NCBI GenBank assembly: GCA_902459845.2
Contig: CABPSV020000197.1
Coordinates: 7,002 to 23,576, forward strand
DNA from: Hepatocystis sp. ex Piliocolobus tephrosceles
Taxonomy: Eukaryota; Apicomplexa; Aconoidasida; Haemosporida; Plasmodiidae
DNA: 16,575 nucleotides
Direction: 5' to 3'
Position 1 is the first letter of the stretch. Every line of letters begins with the position of its first letter. Below, one piece after another: positions 1 to 11,600 of the stretch. The notes under the pieces are model-generated. The model was not told the origin of the DNA, made no database searches, and saw only the letters and a list, made by a program, of their open reading frames with translations. A program made the translations under genes and the position numbers.

Positions 1-2
1 CT

Positions 3-1107
3 GGTAATAATTCCACACCATTAGAGTCAAAACCTGAAAAAAATGATTTATTAACTTCTCATAATGCATTAAAAAAATATATACTAAGATTAAAAAATGT
101 AAATGATTTTATAAAACAAGAAAATTATTTTTTAAAAAAGAAAAATGAAGCAATAATTAATAAGCAAAACCATAACAAGGCTTCAAATGATACACCTAAA
201 AACACAAATAAAATACATGCACAATATAGACATGAATTAAATAAATTAAATAAAGAAAATGATTTTTTCAAATATCAATATGAAAAACTGCTGAGAAAAA
301 ATTTGAGTTTAGAAAGAAATAATAAAGAATTAAACGATGCATTGTTAAATAGGGGTAATAATAAAAATGATAAAAACTACTTATTAAATAAAAATGGAAA
401 AAATGGAGAAAATGGAAAAAAAAGAACTTAGAGCGCATAATAATTTTTTACAAAACAAAATTTTACAAATAGAAAATTTTATTTTGAATGATCCATTTTT
501 AGTTAATAAATTTAATAGTTTTAAAGAGATTACAAATTCAGATCTTTATGATAACTTAGGAAATGATTTTAATTCTTTTAAACAAAATAATTCAAATGAT
601 TTATTATATTATATATATAACTCTTTAAAAAATAATAATGAAGATTTAAAAGATCAATTATCAAATGAAAAAAAATATGCACAAGTGTATAAAAAATATA
701 TGTATGACATGCGCGAAAAGGTTAAGACCAATTTAAATGAGCTGTACCAATTACATGATAACACGGATATAAATCATAACTACTCTAACCAATTTAATGA
801 TTCGGATAATGATAATAATAATTGTAATACTAAATTTAATAATAATGATTATATCCGTATGGATACACAAAAAAATATACAAATGATGAAGCAAAGTATT
901 TATGGAGATGTAATTAACCAAGATGAAACTGAAATGGAACAAAAATTGAAGGAACAGATGAAATATTTGACTGATAACCATAATCTTGATTTTACTAACT
1001 TATATAGCATAAACAAGGCAAAAATTAACAAAAATCAACAGTTGTTAGTACAAATGTGGAAGAAAATCGAGGATTTGGGTAGGCAGATGGCATTTCAAAA
1101 AGTATGA
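3..1107 (+). CDS. Coiled-coil-like Asn/Lys-rich protein, 5' partial, with an apparent frameshift
   Basis: I do not recognise this gene. The frame beginning at base 3 is open to a stop at 429-431 and encodes helical, charged sequence (for example KYILRLKNVNDFIKQENYFL, NKLNKENDFFKYQYEKLLRK). The frame one base further on is open from 388 to the stop at 1105-1107 and continues in the same style (KNNNEDLKDQLSNEKKYAQV, ending LLVQMWKKIEDLGRQMAFQK). The two parts together give about 367 residues with heptad-like Leu/Ile spacing, so a coiled coil is likely. The shift must fall between 388 and 431. The simplest site is the A8 run at 416-423, where reading one A fewer joins the halves. A short intron at 355-424 (donor GTAATA) would also restore the frame, but its acceptor is a bare A-run ending in G. 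No transmembrane segment or catalytic motif is seen. The true start lies left of the window. The first ATG of the downstream frame (394) is probably not a start codon. Confidence 0.72.
416..423 (+). other. A8 homopolymer at the probable frameshift
   Basis: Eight A residues lie inside a low-complexity Asn/Lys/Gly stretch made of AAAATGG-like units. The upstream open frame stops six bases after the run, at 429-431. The downstream frame becomes usable if one A is removed. An indel error in sequencing, a real inactivating indel, or a nearby mis-annotated intron would each produce this. Confidence 0.5.
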
Positions 1108-2140
1108 TTAAAAAAAAAAAAAAAATGATAAAAAAAATGATAAATAATAAGTGATAAGTGATAAGTAATACATAAAATATAATTTATTAATATGTGTTAT
1201 ATATCCATGTATATATTATATATTGTACATGTATACAGTTATGTAAATATATATATATATATACACATAAATTTAAAATTATAGAAAAATACAATATACT
1301 TTACTTAATTCTTATTTGTATTATATACTTTGTAATTTAAATAAATAATATGCACATGCATTACAAAATATATTATACATTTTAACATAAGCTATTATTT
1401 TATAAAAGTTACATTTATGCTAACTGTGCTAATTGTATGTACACATACACATATCAATATATATATATATATATACAAATTACACATTCCTAACAACCCT
1501 TATATTTGAAACGTTCTCATATTATTATAGAGCACTACATAATATCATACATATTATTATAAATATATAAACTATATATTTTTTTTTTTTTTATGCATGA
1601 GCTATATTTATATACAAATATCAATATTATTAATAAGTTGTTTTTCCATCTTTGCTTTTTAGTGTACATTTTTGTTGTTTTATTATATTATTATATATTT
1701 GAAATTATTAATTACTATTCCGTTTTATTATATATCATACATATTGTATATATATATATATATATGTATTTTAACCTTTTATTATGGCATTATTGATTTT
1801 CATGATTTTCATGAAGTTAGTTTTTTTTTTTTTTTTTTATTTTTTTCATGTACAACATAGCTTGGCTTATGTATATAATGTATTCACATAAACAAATATA
1901 ACCGATTTGTTCGTGATATCTATATTAACGTTTTATTATTCATTATGATATAACATTAATTAAGAAATATGTCTATAGTTAACTAAATACATATGATTAA
2001 ACATTTTTATGTATATTTATTTTTCATAATAAATATATTAATTTAAATTAATTGGTTTATTCTGTCCGTCTATCTGTTTTTATTTTATAATACTACATTT
2101 TGCATATCATTATATATATAAATATTAATTTATATACAGA

Positions 2141-2316
2141 TTTGTTTATATAAATATTTATTTATATAAATATTTATTTATATACATATTTATTTATATA
2201 CATATTTGTTTATATATATATTTGTTTATATACATATTTGTTTATATATATATTTGTTTATATACATATTTGTTTATATACATATGTGTATATATACATA
2301 TGTGTATATGTATGTA
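2141..2316. repeat. 16-bp tandem repeat, about 11 copies
   Basis: The unit is TTTGTTTATATACATA, with variants TTTATTTATATAAATA and TTTGTTTATATATATA. Copies start at 2141, 2157, 2173, 2189, 2205, 2221, 2237, 2253, 2269, 2285 and 2301. The last two drift to TGTGTATATATACATA-like sequence. The period is not a multiple of three and the array lies in noncoding DNA upstream of the giant gene. Length variation between strains would be expected. Confidence 0.85.
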
Positions 2317-2491
2317 TGATAATATTGAATATGCACAAATTGGCAGTTGCTTTACTTATATTCTTCCTTTTTCAAATCTTATCAAACATAACCATTCACA
2401 TAAAAATACTATAACACAACACGCTATAAAATTGCTTAAACCAATTATTGTCACTATTTTTTTTTTTTTTTTTTATAAAATAAATATAAGT

Positions 2492-2522
<31 letters not shown>

Positions 2523-2640
2523 ATACATACTTTTGAAAAACCACTTTTTTAAACGTTGCTAAAAAAAATACATGTTATATATTCTCTTTATATAAAAATC
2601 TTTTATATATTAATATTATTATCACATCTTTTTACTTATC

Positions 2641-2665
2641 TTCTTTCATTACATATTTGAATTAG
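2641..2665 (+). other. Putative intron 3' splice acceptor
   Basis: A pyrimidine-rich stretch (CTTTTTACTTATCTTCTTTC, just upstream and into this interval) is followed by TTTGAATTAG. The TAG at 2663-2665 is an in-frame stop for the giant reading frame, yet coding-like sequence (ANNRGNFSFNTSQARYLEDV) begins directly after it. A stop placed exactly at a consensus YAG-type acceptor is the usual signature of an exon start in Plasmodium. The splice would be phase 0. Confidence 0.62.
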
Positions 2666-5600
2666 GCAAACAATAGAGGAAATTTTTCATTCAACACGAG
2701 TCAAGCAAGATATCTTGAAGATGTATATGAATATGTGAAAGATGAAGAAAATTATTTTAAAATTAAAATATTAATATTAAAAAGAAAAAAACAACTCGAT
2801 CAAATTATTGATTCCGACTTAAATACATTGCGTCAAAAAACAAATATGTACGAACACATAAATTGTAAATTATGGGATTTTATATTGAACAATAATAGAG
2901 AACACATTAAAAAGTACCCATTAAATGAAAACAGACGAATATTCGGTAGAACTTCTAGTTCGAACCCTAACCTGAATCAAATTGTGAGCCATGATATGGA
3001 ACAAGATATATATAACAGTTATATACAAAAACAAATAATTCCTCAATATTTTAGATACAAGTATGTGTATGACTATTATAAGCAATGCAAAAAAAAAAAA
3101 CAAATTCATATAAACAAAAAAAAATTTTATGATTTTTTTATTAAAGATATAATTAATTTTAAAACTGATAATGTTAATGATGAAGATGGAGATGGAGATG
3201 GAGATGGAGATGGAGATGAAGATGAAGATGAAGATGAAGATGAAGATGAAGATGATAAATTACAAATCGAAAAAATCAAAAAACAATTTTCAGAAATATT
3301 TTATAAAATAGATAAGCCAGAATATGATTTGATTGAAAAGTGTAGTTTAAATAAGCACACAGTTCATGAAAAAACTAAAAGTTGTGATGCCAATATATAT
3401 AATAAAGAAAATTATAAGAGAGTAATAAAAAATGTTATGGGTAAAACGAAACATGATGCTAAGGATAATAAAACAAAGATGAAACATCCGGTTGCAAATG
3501 CAAAAAAAAATGAGGTACATGGGAAATGGAGCAAAATTGGTAGGACAGGAGAGATAAAAATGAAAGTTAATCGAGAAAAAGAAAATGTACAAAAAGGTGA
3601 AGTAAAAGAAGAAATACAAACAGAAAAAAAAAAACAGAAAGCAAAGGATTCCCAATGTAATGAAACGAAAGAAGAAAAAAATAATATAAAACTTAAAGAA
3701 ATAAAAGAAAAAAAGAAAAAATGGGTAAGAAGCAATAGGGACAAAATGAATAAGAACAAAAGCGTTAAAATAACTAAAAATATAAATGAGTATAAAAAAG
3801 CTGTTATAATGAAAGATAAACAACAAATGTATAATAAAAGTTTGGAGAATTTGGATAAGACAAATAAAGTATATCATAAAAGATCAAAAAGCGATAGTAA
3901 TTCTTATATGTTTGAACATAATTTAAATAAATATAAAATGGTTTCTCCTACCAAACATAATTCTTCATTAGAAATATTAAAAAAAAAATTAAAAAATTTT
4001 ATTAATAACGATAGCAACGAAAATGAAAATAAAAATGCGCAAAATAAAAATGTGCAAAATAAAAATGTGCAAAATAAAAATGAGCAAAATAAAAATGAGC
4101 AAAATAAAAATGAGCAAAATAAAAATGCGCAAAATAAAAATGCGCAAAATAAAAATGCGCAAAATAAAAATGCGCAAAATAAAAATGTCCAAAATAAAAA
4201 AACTGATATATCAAATATACACAATGACAATTTCAAAACTAGCATTAATATAAATGTAAATAGTAGCACCACCAATTTTTTAAATAATAAGGAAAATCCA
4301 TTATATTCAATTGGAAAAAAAATAGCTGATAGTATAATAAATTATGTTCCATCAAATACATCAGTAAACACAAAAGAAAAAAAAGAAATTGAAAAAGATC
4401 AAAATAATAATCTTCAAATTGGAGCACGTACAATTAAAATAGATGATAACATAAAAAATGATAAAATGGATAATAAAAGTATTAAAAGCACTTTTTATCT
4501 TAATAAATCAATAAATGATAGTTATAATGAATATGATTTATCGAATACTATAAACAGCAAAAAAGAGAAAAATATTACCACGACTACAAGTAAAAAAAAT
4601 GAAAGTAACTTTTATGTATCAAACATAGAAAATTTTGCAACGAAGGAAATAGAAAAAGGAACGGATAATGTTAAAAATAACGATAATGAAATTGACATGT
4701 ATTTTTCTGATAGATTTAAAACGAAAAATAAGTCAGATAGTAAAAGTTTAAATTTTAAAAACGGGGAATATAAACATGAACCAAGCCATTCTAAGAATAA
4801 TAAATCACCTGTAGTAAGAAATAAAAAAGAACAAGGATTCAAAGATGACACATTGCATGAAATGGAACTAAAAGATAATACAATGCAAAATAATACATTG
4901 GAAAATAATACATTGGAAAATAATACATTAGAAAATAATACAATGCAAAATAATACAATGCAAAATAATACATTGGAAAATAATACATTGGAAAATAATA
5001 CATTGGAAAATAATACATTGGAAAATAATACAATGCAAAATAATACAATGCAAAATAATACATTGGAAAATAATACATTGGAAAATAATACATTGGAAAA
5101 TAATACAAGAAATGACGATGATGAATGGGAAGATCTTTTCAATGATAACACAATCGTAGATCCATCGAGCGAAAACTCTGAACCAGATTTTTTTGATAAT
5201 AAGAAATATTCCAATTTTAGACTTAATGTATTTCGAGATATAGTTTTTCATTATGATAAAAATATTTATAACTTTTTTATGAATATAATATTATATAATA
5301 AAATAGATTTCGAAAAAAAATATAAAAATAAGTTATTCAATGTAGAAATTAGCAATAAAGATATATTTAAATATGTAGTAAATATTTATGAAAAATATAA
5401 TAAAAATAACATTAACATGGATAAAAAAATGGACAATGATAAAAATAATTTACATATGACTTATAAAGAATATAAACAAATTATTGATTGGATATCTAAT
5501 AAAAATGTTACATGTTGTTTGCAAGTATTATATGAAAAACTTGATTTTATATCAGATGAGAATTTTGATAGTTTTAAAAATAGATTATTAGAAGGTGGTA

Positions 5601-8600
5601 TTATTAATTTAATTAATTTATTTCATGATGAAGATATTAATAATTTTGATAAAATTTTTGCTGTGTCTTTTGTTAATTTTTTCGATTTATTTGGAATATC
5701 TAAAGATAGCTGTATATATCATTTTAATCATATAGATAAGAAATATGTAGGTAACGGATATATATATTTAAAACATATAATTTATTATTTAAATTTAGAA
5801 CAAATACTGATAGAAGAATATCATACTAAATATTATTTTATTTCTACTTATAAAAAAAATTTAATGTATATACATATTAATGAAAATTACCATAATTTAA
5901 AAGAATTTTTTTATTCTATAAAAAAAAAAAATAATTTATATATAAGTTTAAATGAATTTATTTATTTCATGTCGAATGATGAAAAAATGCAAAAATATAA
6001 TTATCCGAAAGAGGATATAGTTAATTTATATTATTCAATTATTTTTTTTGTATACTATACAAATCAAAATAAAATTCTGCAATCATTACATTTATCAAAT
6101 GCTAATAGTGTTAAAAAAAATATGCAAAATAAAACAGATAATTTGAATGCACAAAAAATTGGACAGAAACAGTACCCCGAACAGAGCATAGATGTTAGTT
6201 ACATAAATGAAAATTATAATTTATCATTATATAAAACATATTTTAATATACACGATTTTAATTTTGTTATTGAATTAAAAGATCTATATTTTTATTTTGA
6301 AGGATTTGAATGCTCTTTTTCTAAAATAAAAAGAAGAATAATAGAAATGTATGGATCAATAAAAACTGCTATAATACTATGTCAAGAAAATTGTAACGAT
6401 GATAAAAAAAAATTTTCTAACTATCATGATAATACTAGTAACTCTTCTGATAAGTTACATAATAAAAATCAGGATCAAAATTTAAATACATTTGATTTAT
6501 TTTTAAAAGACAGATATAAATATACTAAATATGATGAAACATCACTTTCAGAATATAATTCATTACTTGATACACAATCAATGAAAATAAGAAAAAAAAA
6601 TGTAAAAAAAATAAATAAAAAAGTTTTTATGTGTTTAATGTATAATATAGGAATTTATGTAAAACATTGTTTAATTTTATGGGATAGTTTTTCTGCTTTC
6701 TTAGAAGATGGTTTATTAGATTTTAAAATTTTTATTAATATTTTAAATGGTATAACTAATACGTCTACTGCGGTAGTAGAAGAAATAAAAAAAAAAATAT
6801 TAAACGAAACCAGTAGTAACAGTAACAACGATAACGAATTAAAACCAAATAACTTCCCAGTTCGAAACAGATTAGCAGGAACAATATGTCCTAATACTTT
6901 TAAAAATATAAATAAAGATTTTACAATGCACGCATTTACTATCGATGAAATAGAAATATTTGTTGAATTGTTTAATTATATTTATCCTTTTTATTATCTA
7001 ACTATAGATGAAAAAAAACAGTTTATAAATAAATTAAAAAAAAAATGTTTTAAACAAAATTACGATTTTATGTCATTACAGGAAACTCATATAAAAAACA
7101 AAAACAATGTATCATCTTGTAATAAAAAATATATGAATGAAACTATTTATATTTTATTAAATGGTATTTTAAAAAATAGAAAAGATGCTAATGATTTTAT
7201 AAATAGCATTAATGTAATTAAAGAAGAAAATTTATACAATTATATTACACATACTGCAGTAGCTATTGTAGAAATAAACGCAAATCTTTTTACTGATAGT
7301 TTTATCAAATTATTAGATAAAAAAAAAACAATATCTGAAGAATTTATTCAAACTATTAACCATACACCAATATTTAAAAATTTCCCCTTTGCTTTAAAAA
7401 ACACTATATCAATTACTATACAAGAATGTAAATTTGAAAAAAATAAAATAATAATACGACATCACGATGACGCTAATTATTTTTATATTCTAAAAAAAGG
7501 GTTACTTAATGCATGTTATGGTAGTAACAATAATGACAGTGGCAATAACAGTGGCAATAACAATGGCAATAATAGTGGCAATAATAGTGGCAATAATAGT
7601 GGTAATAATAACAGTGGCAATAACAGTGGCAATAACAGTGGCAATAACAGTGGCAATAACAGTGGTGATAATAACAGTGGTAATAATAATGGCAACAAAA
7701 GTAACGTTATTAACACTATACGCCAATATGAATTTTTTGGAGAATTAGCCATCATATTTAATACATTAAGAACATGTAATGTAGTAGTAGAATCAGATAT
7801 TGCCATATGTTATTATATGCCAAAAGTCCGCTTTTTATCTCTTCTAACTAAAGATATACTACAAGAATTCATACAATATATTTATACTAACTACCATAAA
7901 AATGAAACTCAACATCTTATAAAAAATTATATTAATAGTAAGGATTGCAGCTATGGAATTATTAATGAACATATGAATGAATTAATTAATAAAAAAGAAG
8001 AAAAACAGAACAAAAAACAGAAAGAAAAACAGAAAGAAAAAGATCGTAACGGTGACAATAATGATAATAACAATTATTACAATGATCAAGATTCCGTTTT
8101 TTCTGAAAGTTTTAATAATAAATTAATCACCAATGAAAATATGTCAAACGAACAGAATAATTACGATATATTACAGAAATATAGTAAAAGTAAAAGTTCT
8201 GGATTTAAAAAGTTAGATACCTTTCTTTCCAGCTTATCTTCGAGTCATATTGCATTAAATGTTGACTATATTAATGAAAATAATATAAAATCTTTTTATA
8301 GTGATTTAGATAAAATATTACTAAATATTTATAATACCGAACAAAAATATTTTGCAAAAGAAATGGAAATTAACTTAATGAATGTAAAAGTTTTTAAAAA
8401 AATATTAACTAATATGAAAGATAAAGAAAGCTTTTTAAAAAAACTAAAATATTTAAAATGTCCTAAAGGAAAGCAATTAATATTAGAAGATGAGTATTGT
8501 GAATATTTTTTTTTTATTAAAGAGGGGGAAATTGTAATACAAAAATTCAATGAACATAAAAATATTTATGATGAAATTATTGTTTTAAAAAAAAATGAAT

Positions 8601-11600
8601 ATTTTGGACCCCAATTAATTTTAAGTAATATGAAATCAATTTTTATTGCTGTTGCAAAAGTAGATTCGGAATTATATACATTAGATGCAGAATCATTTAA
8701 ACAATTTTTAACTCCTTATATCGATTTACTTAATAGTTCATACGATATAATACAATTAAATATGATATCTGAAGCAGTTAATGAGGATATAAAAAAATTA
8801 AAAAAAGAAGATGATTTTATTTTAAAAGTAATAAAAATATTAAAAAAAGTACACATTATTCAAAAATTAAATGAAAAGGAACTTTATAATTGTGCCAAAC
8901 ATTTTGAATTTAAATTTTTTAAAAAAGGAAGTATTATAATAAAATATCAAGATGTATCCGATTATTTTTATATTATTAAAAAAGGAATTGTTGTAGTAAT
9001 TTTAGATCATAATGAAATGGAAGAAACAGATAAAAATAGTAATAAAAATAGTAATAAAAATAGTAATAAAAATAGTAATAAAAATAGTAATAAAAAAAAT
9101 AATTCAAAAAATCAAAAAGATAATATTTTACCAGATCAGAATATAGATGCACAAAAAACAGATGAAGAAATGTCTGAACCTTCTCCTATTTATTTATATA
9201 AATATGATTATTTTGGGGAACTATCTATTATAAATCATCAGTTAAGAACATCTACATGTAAAGCTTACACAAATTGTTTTTTATTAACAATTGATAAAAC
9301 TTCTTTTATGAACTGTTTTAGTAGTATAATTAATGATCTATTACTAGAAGCTGATGTTAAATATACTAAAAATTATTCTTTACCAAATTGGTTAAAATAT
9401 TTATATGGAATGGGAGATGTTTATGATAACTCTATGAATTCTACTTCTGCTCTTATACCTGTGCTATCAAATTCTTTTAGTAGTATGTCCGGTACAAGTA
9501 GTGAGGAATTTCTTTTTGAAAAAGAAATAAAAAAAAAACTTAAAAAAAATGACAAAAAACATAAAGAGAAAAACAATGAGTTCATGGAAATATTTGAAAG
9601 TTTTAATAATAAATCTTATAAGAAACAAGAAAAAAATGTTAATAAAAGCGATATTATTACAAGTGATAGTGCTAGTGTTGTAAGCGCTTTTGATGATAGT
9701 GATAAAATAAAAGAAATAGAAGAAGAAAAAAAACAAAAATTAAAAGAAATGAAGTTAAAAGAGCTAAAAGTATTTGAAAAAATTAAATTGAAAGAAGAAA
9801 GAAAAATTAAAAAGTTGATAAAACAAAGAGGGATTAATATGGATGCAGATAAGCTTATTCCTAAATATAATAATACTACGATGCATGATAGGGCACCAGT
9901 AAAAGATGGCGAATTAGTAAAAGATGGTAAATTAGTAAAGGATGGCGAATTAGTAAAGGATGGTAAATTAGTAAAGGATGGCGAATTAGTAAAAGATGGT
10001 AAATTAGTAAAAGATGGCGAATTAGTAAAAGATGGTAAATTAGTAAAAGATGGTAAATTAGTAAAATATGGCGAATTAGTAAAGGATGGCGAATTAGTAA
10101 AAGATGGCGAATTAGTAAAAGATGGCGAATTAGTAAAAGATGACGAATTAGTAAAGGATGACGAATTAATACAAGATGGCAAACTACAGCACCATGCCGA
10201 ACTACAACATGATGACACATTTGTACATGAAGACCCATTTAGTGGATGTATAAAAGATAACGTGAACTTAGATAGATCTAGTTCAAAATATATTGAAAGC
10301 CCCCAAAAAAACAATTTAGAAACATTTAACGAAGTAAAAAGTGTTATAAAAGATGAAACTAAAGAATTAAAAAATGAAAATAACATAGGTTCTGTAGAAA
10401 TAAAAAATAATGCTGTAAAATCTCTCAATTCTTTACTAACGAATGAACAAAGATCATTTAGCATTTTAAAAAAGAGAACAAATTCATCCAATTTGTCCGA
10501 GTTAGATATAAATAAATTAATAAAAAAATTAATAAATATTATAAACTTAGAATTTCATTCTATTTTTCACTTTTATGAATCCATTGATAAATTTAACAGA
10601 GGATATATAACATATAATGATTTTATGAATTTTATAATGCTTTTTAATATAGGAGAATTGTTTGAAAATTCTGAAGAATTAGGAATGGTATTTACATATT
10701 TATGTGGTGAAGGTAATAAAAATGTTTTAAATTTAAACGATTTTTATACAAATGCATATAAATGTTTTTACCCAAATGAAGATATGAATAAATTCGAATT
10801 GAATTTAAATTTATGTGAAATTTATGGTAATAGTAGGTTAGCTTTTCAAAAAAATATCTCTCAGTTGAATATAGAAAATTATTTCTGTACATTTCAAAAT
10901 TTCGAAACTGTTTGTAAAAAAGTTGGTTTATCTAAAAAAAATATAAAAGATATATGGAATGAAATAAATATCATGAATCAAGAAACTATACCAATCGATA
11001 TTATACTTAGTATATTAAATGGTGAATTATATATTGAAGAAGCTTATACTATATATAATGAAAAAACATCCATTGTAAACCAAGTTGTTACATTTTTTCA
11101 AACAGATGAAAACATTATTAAACTAGATAGCAATATTAATAATTTTTTGACTCAATATGAAGAACCAATTATTCTAAATAAAGCACAGCATAAATCACAT
11201 CCAAAAGAAGTTACACATATAATAAAACTATTAGAAAAAGATAATAATTTTAAATACTTAACATTAGATCAAAGAAAATTTGTTACCACTTTAATGAATA
11301 GAAAAGTTATGAAATATGAAGAAATTGTAATAAAACAAAATCAAAATAATGCACCAATTATTTGCTTATATGAAGGTGAAGCTAATATAAATAATTATCA
11401 ATTGTTTGGAGTACAATTAACTATAAGAGAATTAAAAAATAATGAAATTTATGGTTATAATGAAGTTTTGCATAATTTAGCAGCTAATTATGAAATAAAA
11501 ATAAAATCAAATAAAGCTATTGTATGGGTTTTGAGTAAAAAAGATTTTAACGAACATATAATAGAAATGTTAGAAGAAAGAAAAAATAATTGTGCTAATA

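Larger units (their letters stand above)
1108..2665. other. Noncoding DNA between the coiled-coil gene and the giant exon
   Basis: This stretch is very A+T rich, with TA microsatellites (about 1247-1262, 1457-1474, 1748-1765, 2493-2518), T runs (1579-1592, 1820-1838, 2458-2475) and a 16-bp tandem array at 2141-2316. I see no coding-like sequence with Plasmodium codon and residue bias. It should hold the 3' UTR of the left gene plus the promoter, 5' UTR, first exon(s) and intron of the giant gene, but I cannot place that first exon. Several short ATG-to-GT combinations are phase-compatible (for example ATG at 1993 with donor GTATAT at 2011), and none stands out. The least A+T-rich part is about 2321-2455. 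Confidence 0.6.

Noticed and set aside
1593..1860. Two short hydrophobic open frames in the left intergenic region
   Set aside because: Composed of Tyr, Ile, Phe and Leu from A+T-rich DNA, ending in T runs; no coding bias.
2222..2536. 104-codon open frame with Tyr/Ile-rich start
   Set aside because: Its first third is the translated 16-bp TA-rich array and its end runs through T and TA tracts; not a gene as a whole. The inner part is discussed as a weak exon candidate.
2735..2737. GTG as the start codon of the giant gene
   Set aside because: GTG starts are not expected in a Plasmodium nuclear gene, and coding sequence continues upstream to 2666.
3347..4275. Hydrophobic open frames on the - strand that look like membrane proteins
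   Set aside because: The antisense of Lys/Asn-rich codons (AAA, AAT) gives Phe, Ile and Leu. These are reflections of the giant gene.
3181..5107. Direct repeats considered as a CRISPR array
   Set aside because: The units are contiguous, in frame, without spacers, and lie in a eukaryotic coding region.
4612..5214. 200-codon open frame on the - strand with Val/Leu/Phe repeats
   Set aside because: Antisense of the NNTLE/NNTMQ array; no independent coding signal.
7502..7806. Overlapping open frames on both strands across the NNSG array
   Set aside because: By-products of a 12-bp and 15-bp repeat. The + frame is continuous with good CNB sequence on both sides.
10136..10171. KDDEL sequences resembling ER-retention signals
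   Set aside because: They are internal copies within the 18-bp repeat and not at the C-terminus, so they cannot act as retention signals.
9616..10491. 291-codon open frame on the - strand with Ser/Pro/Phe/Thr repeats
   Set aside because: It is the antisense of the VKDG(E/K)L array and its flanks. A repeat of 3n length keeps several frames open, and the + strand frame has the right codon use and flanking domains.
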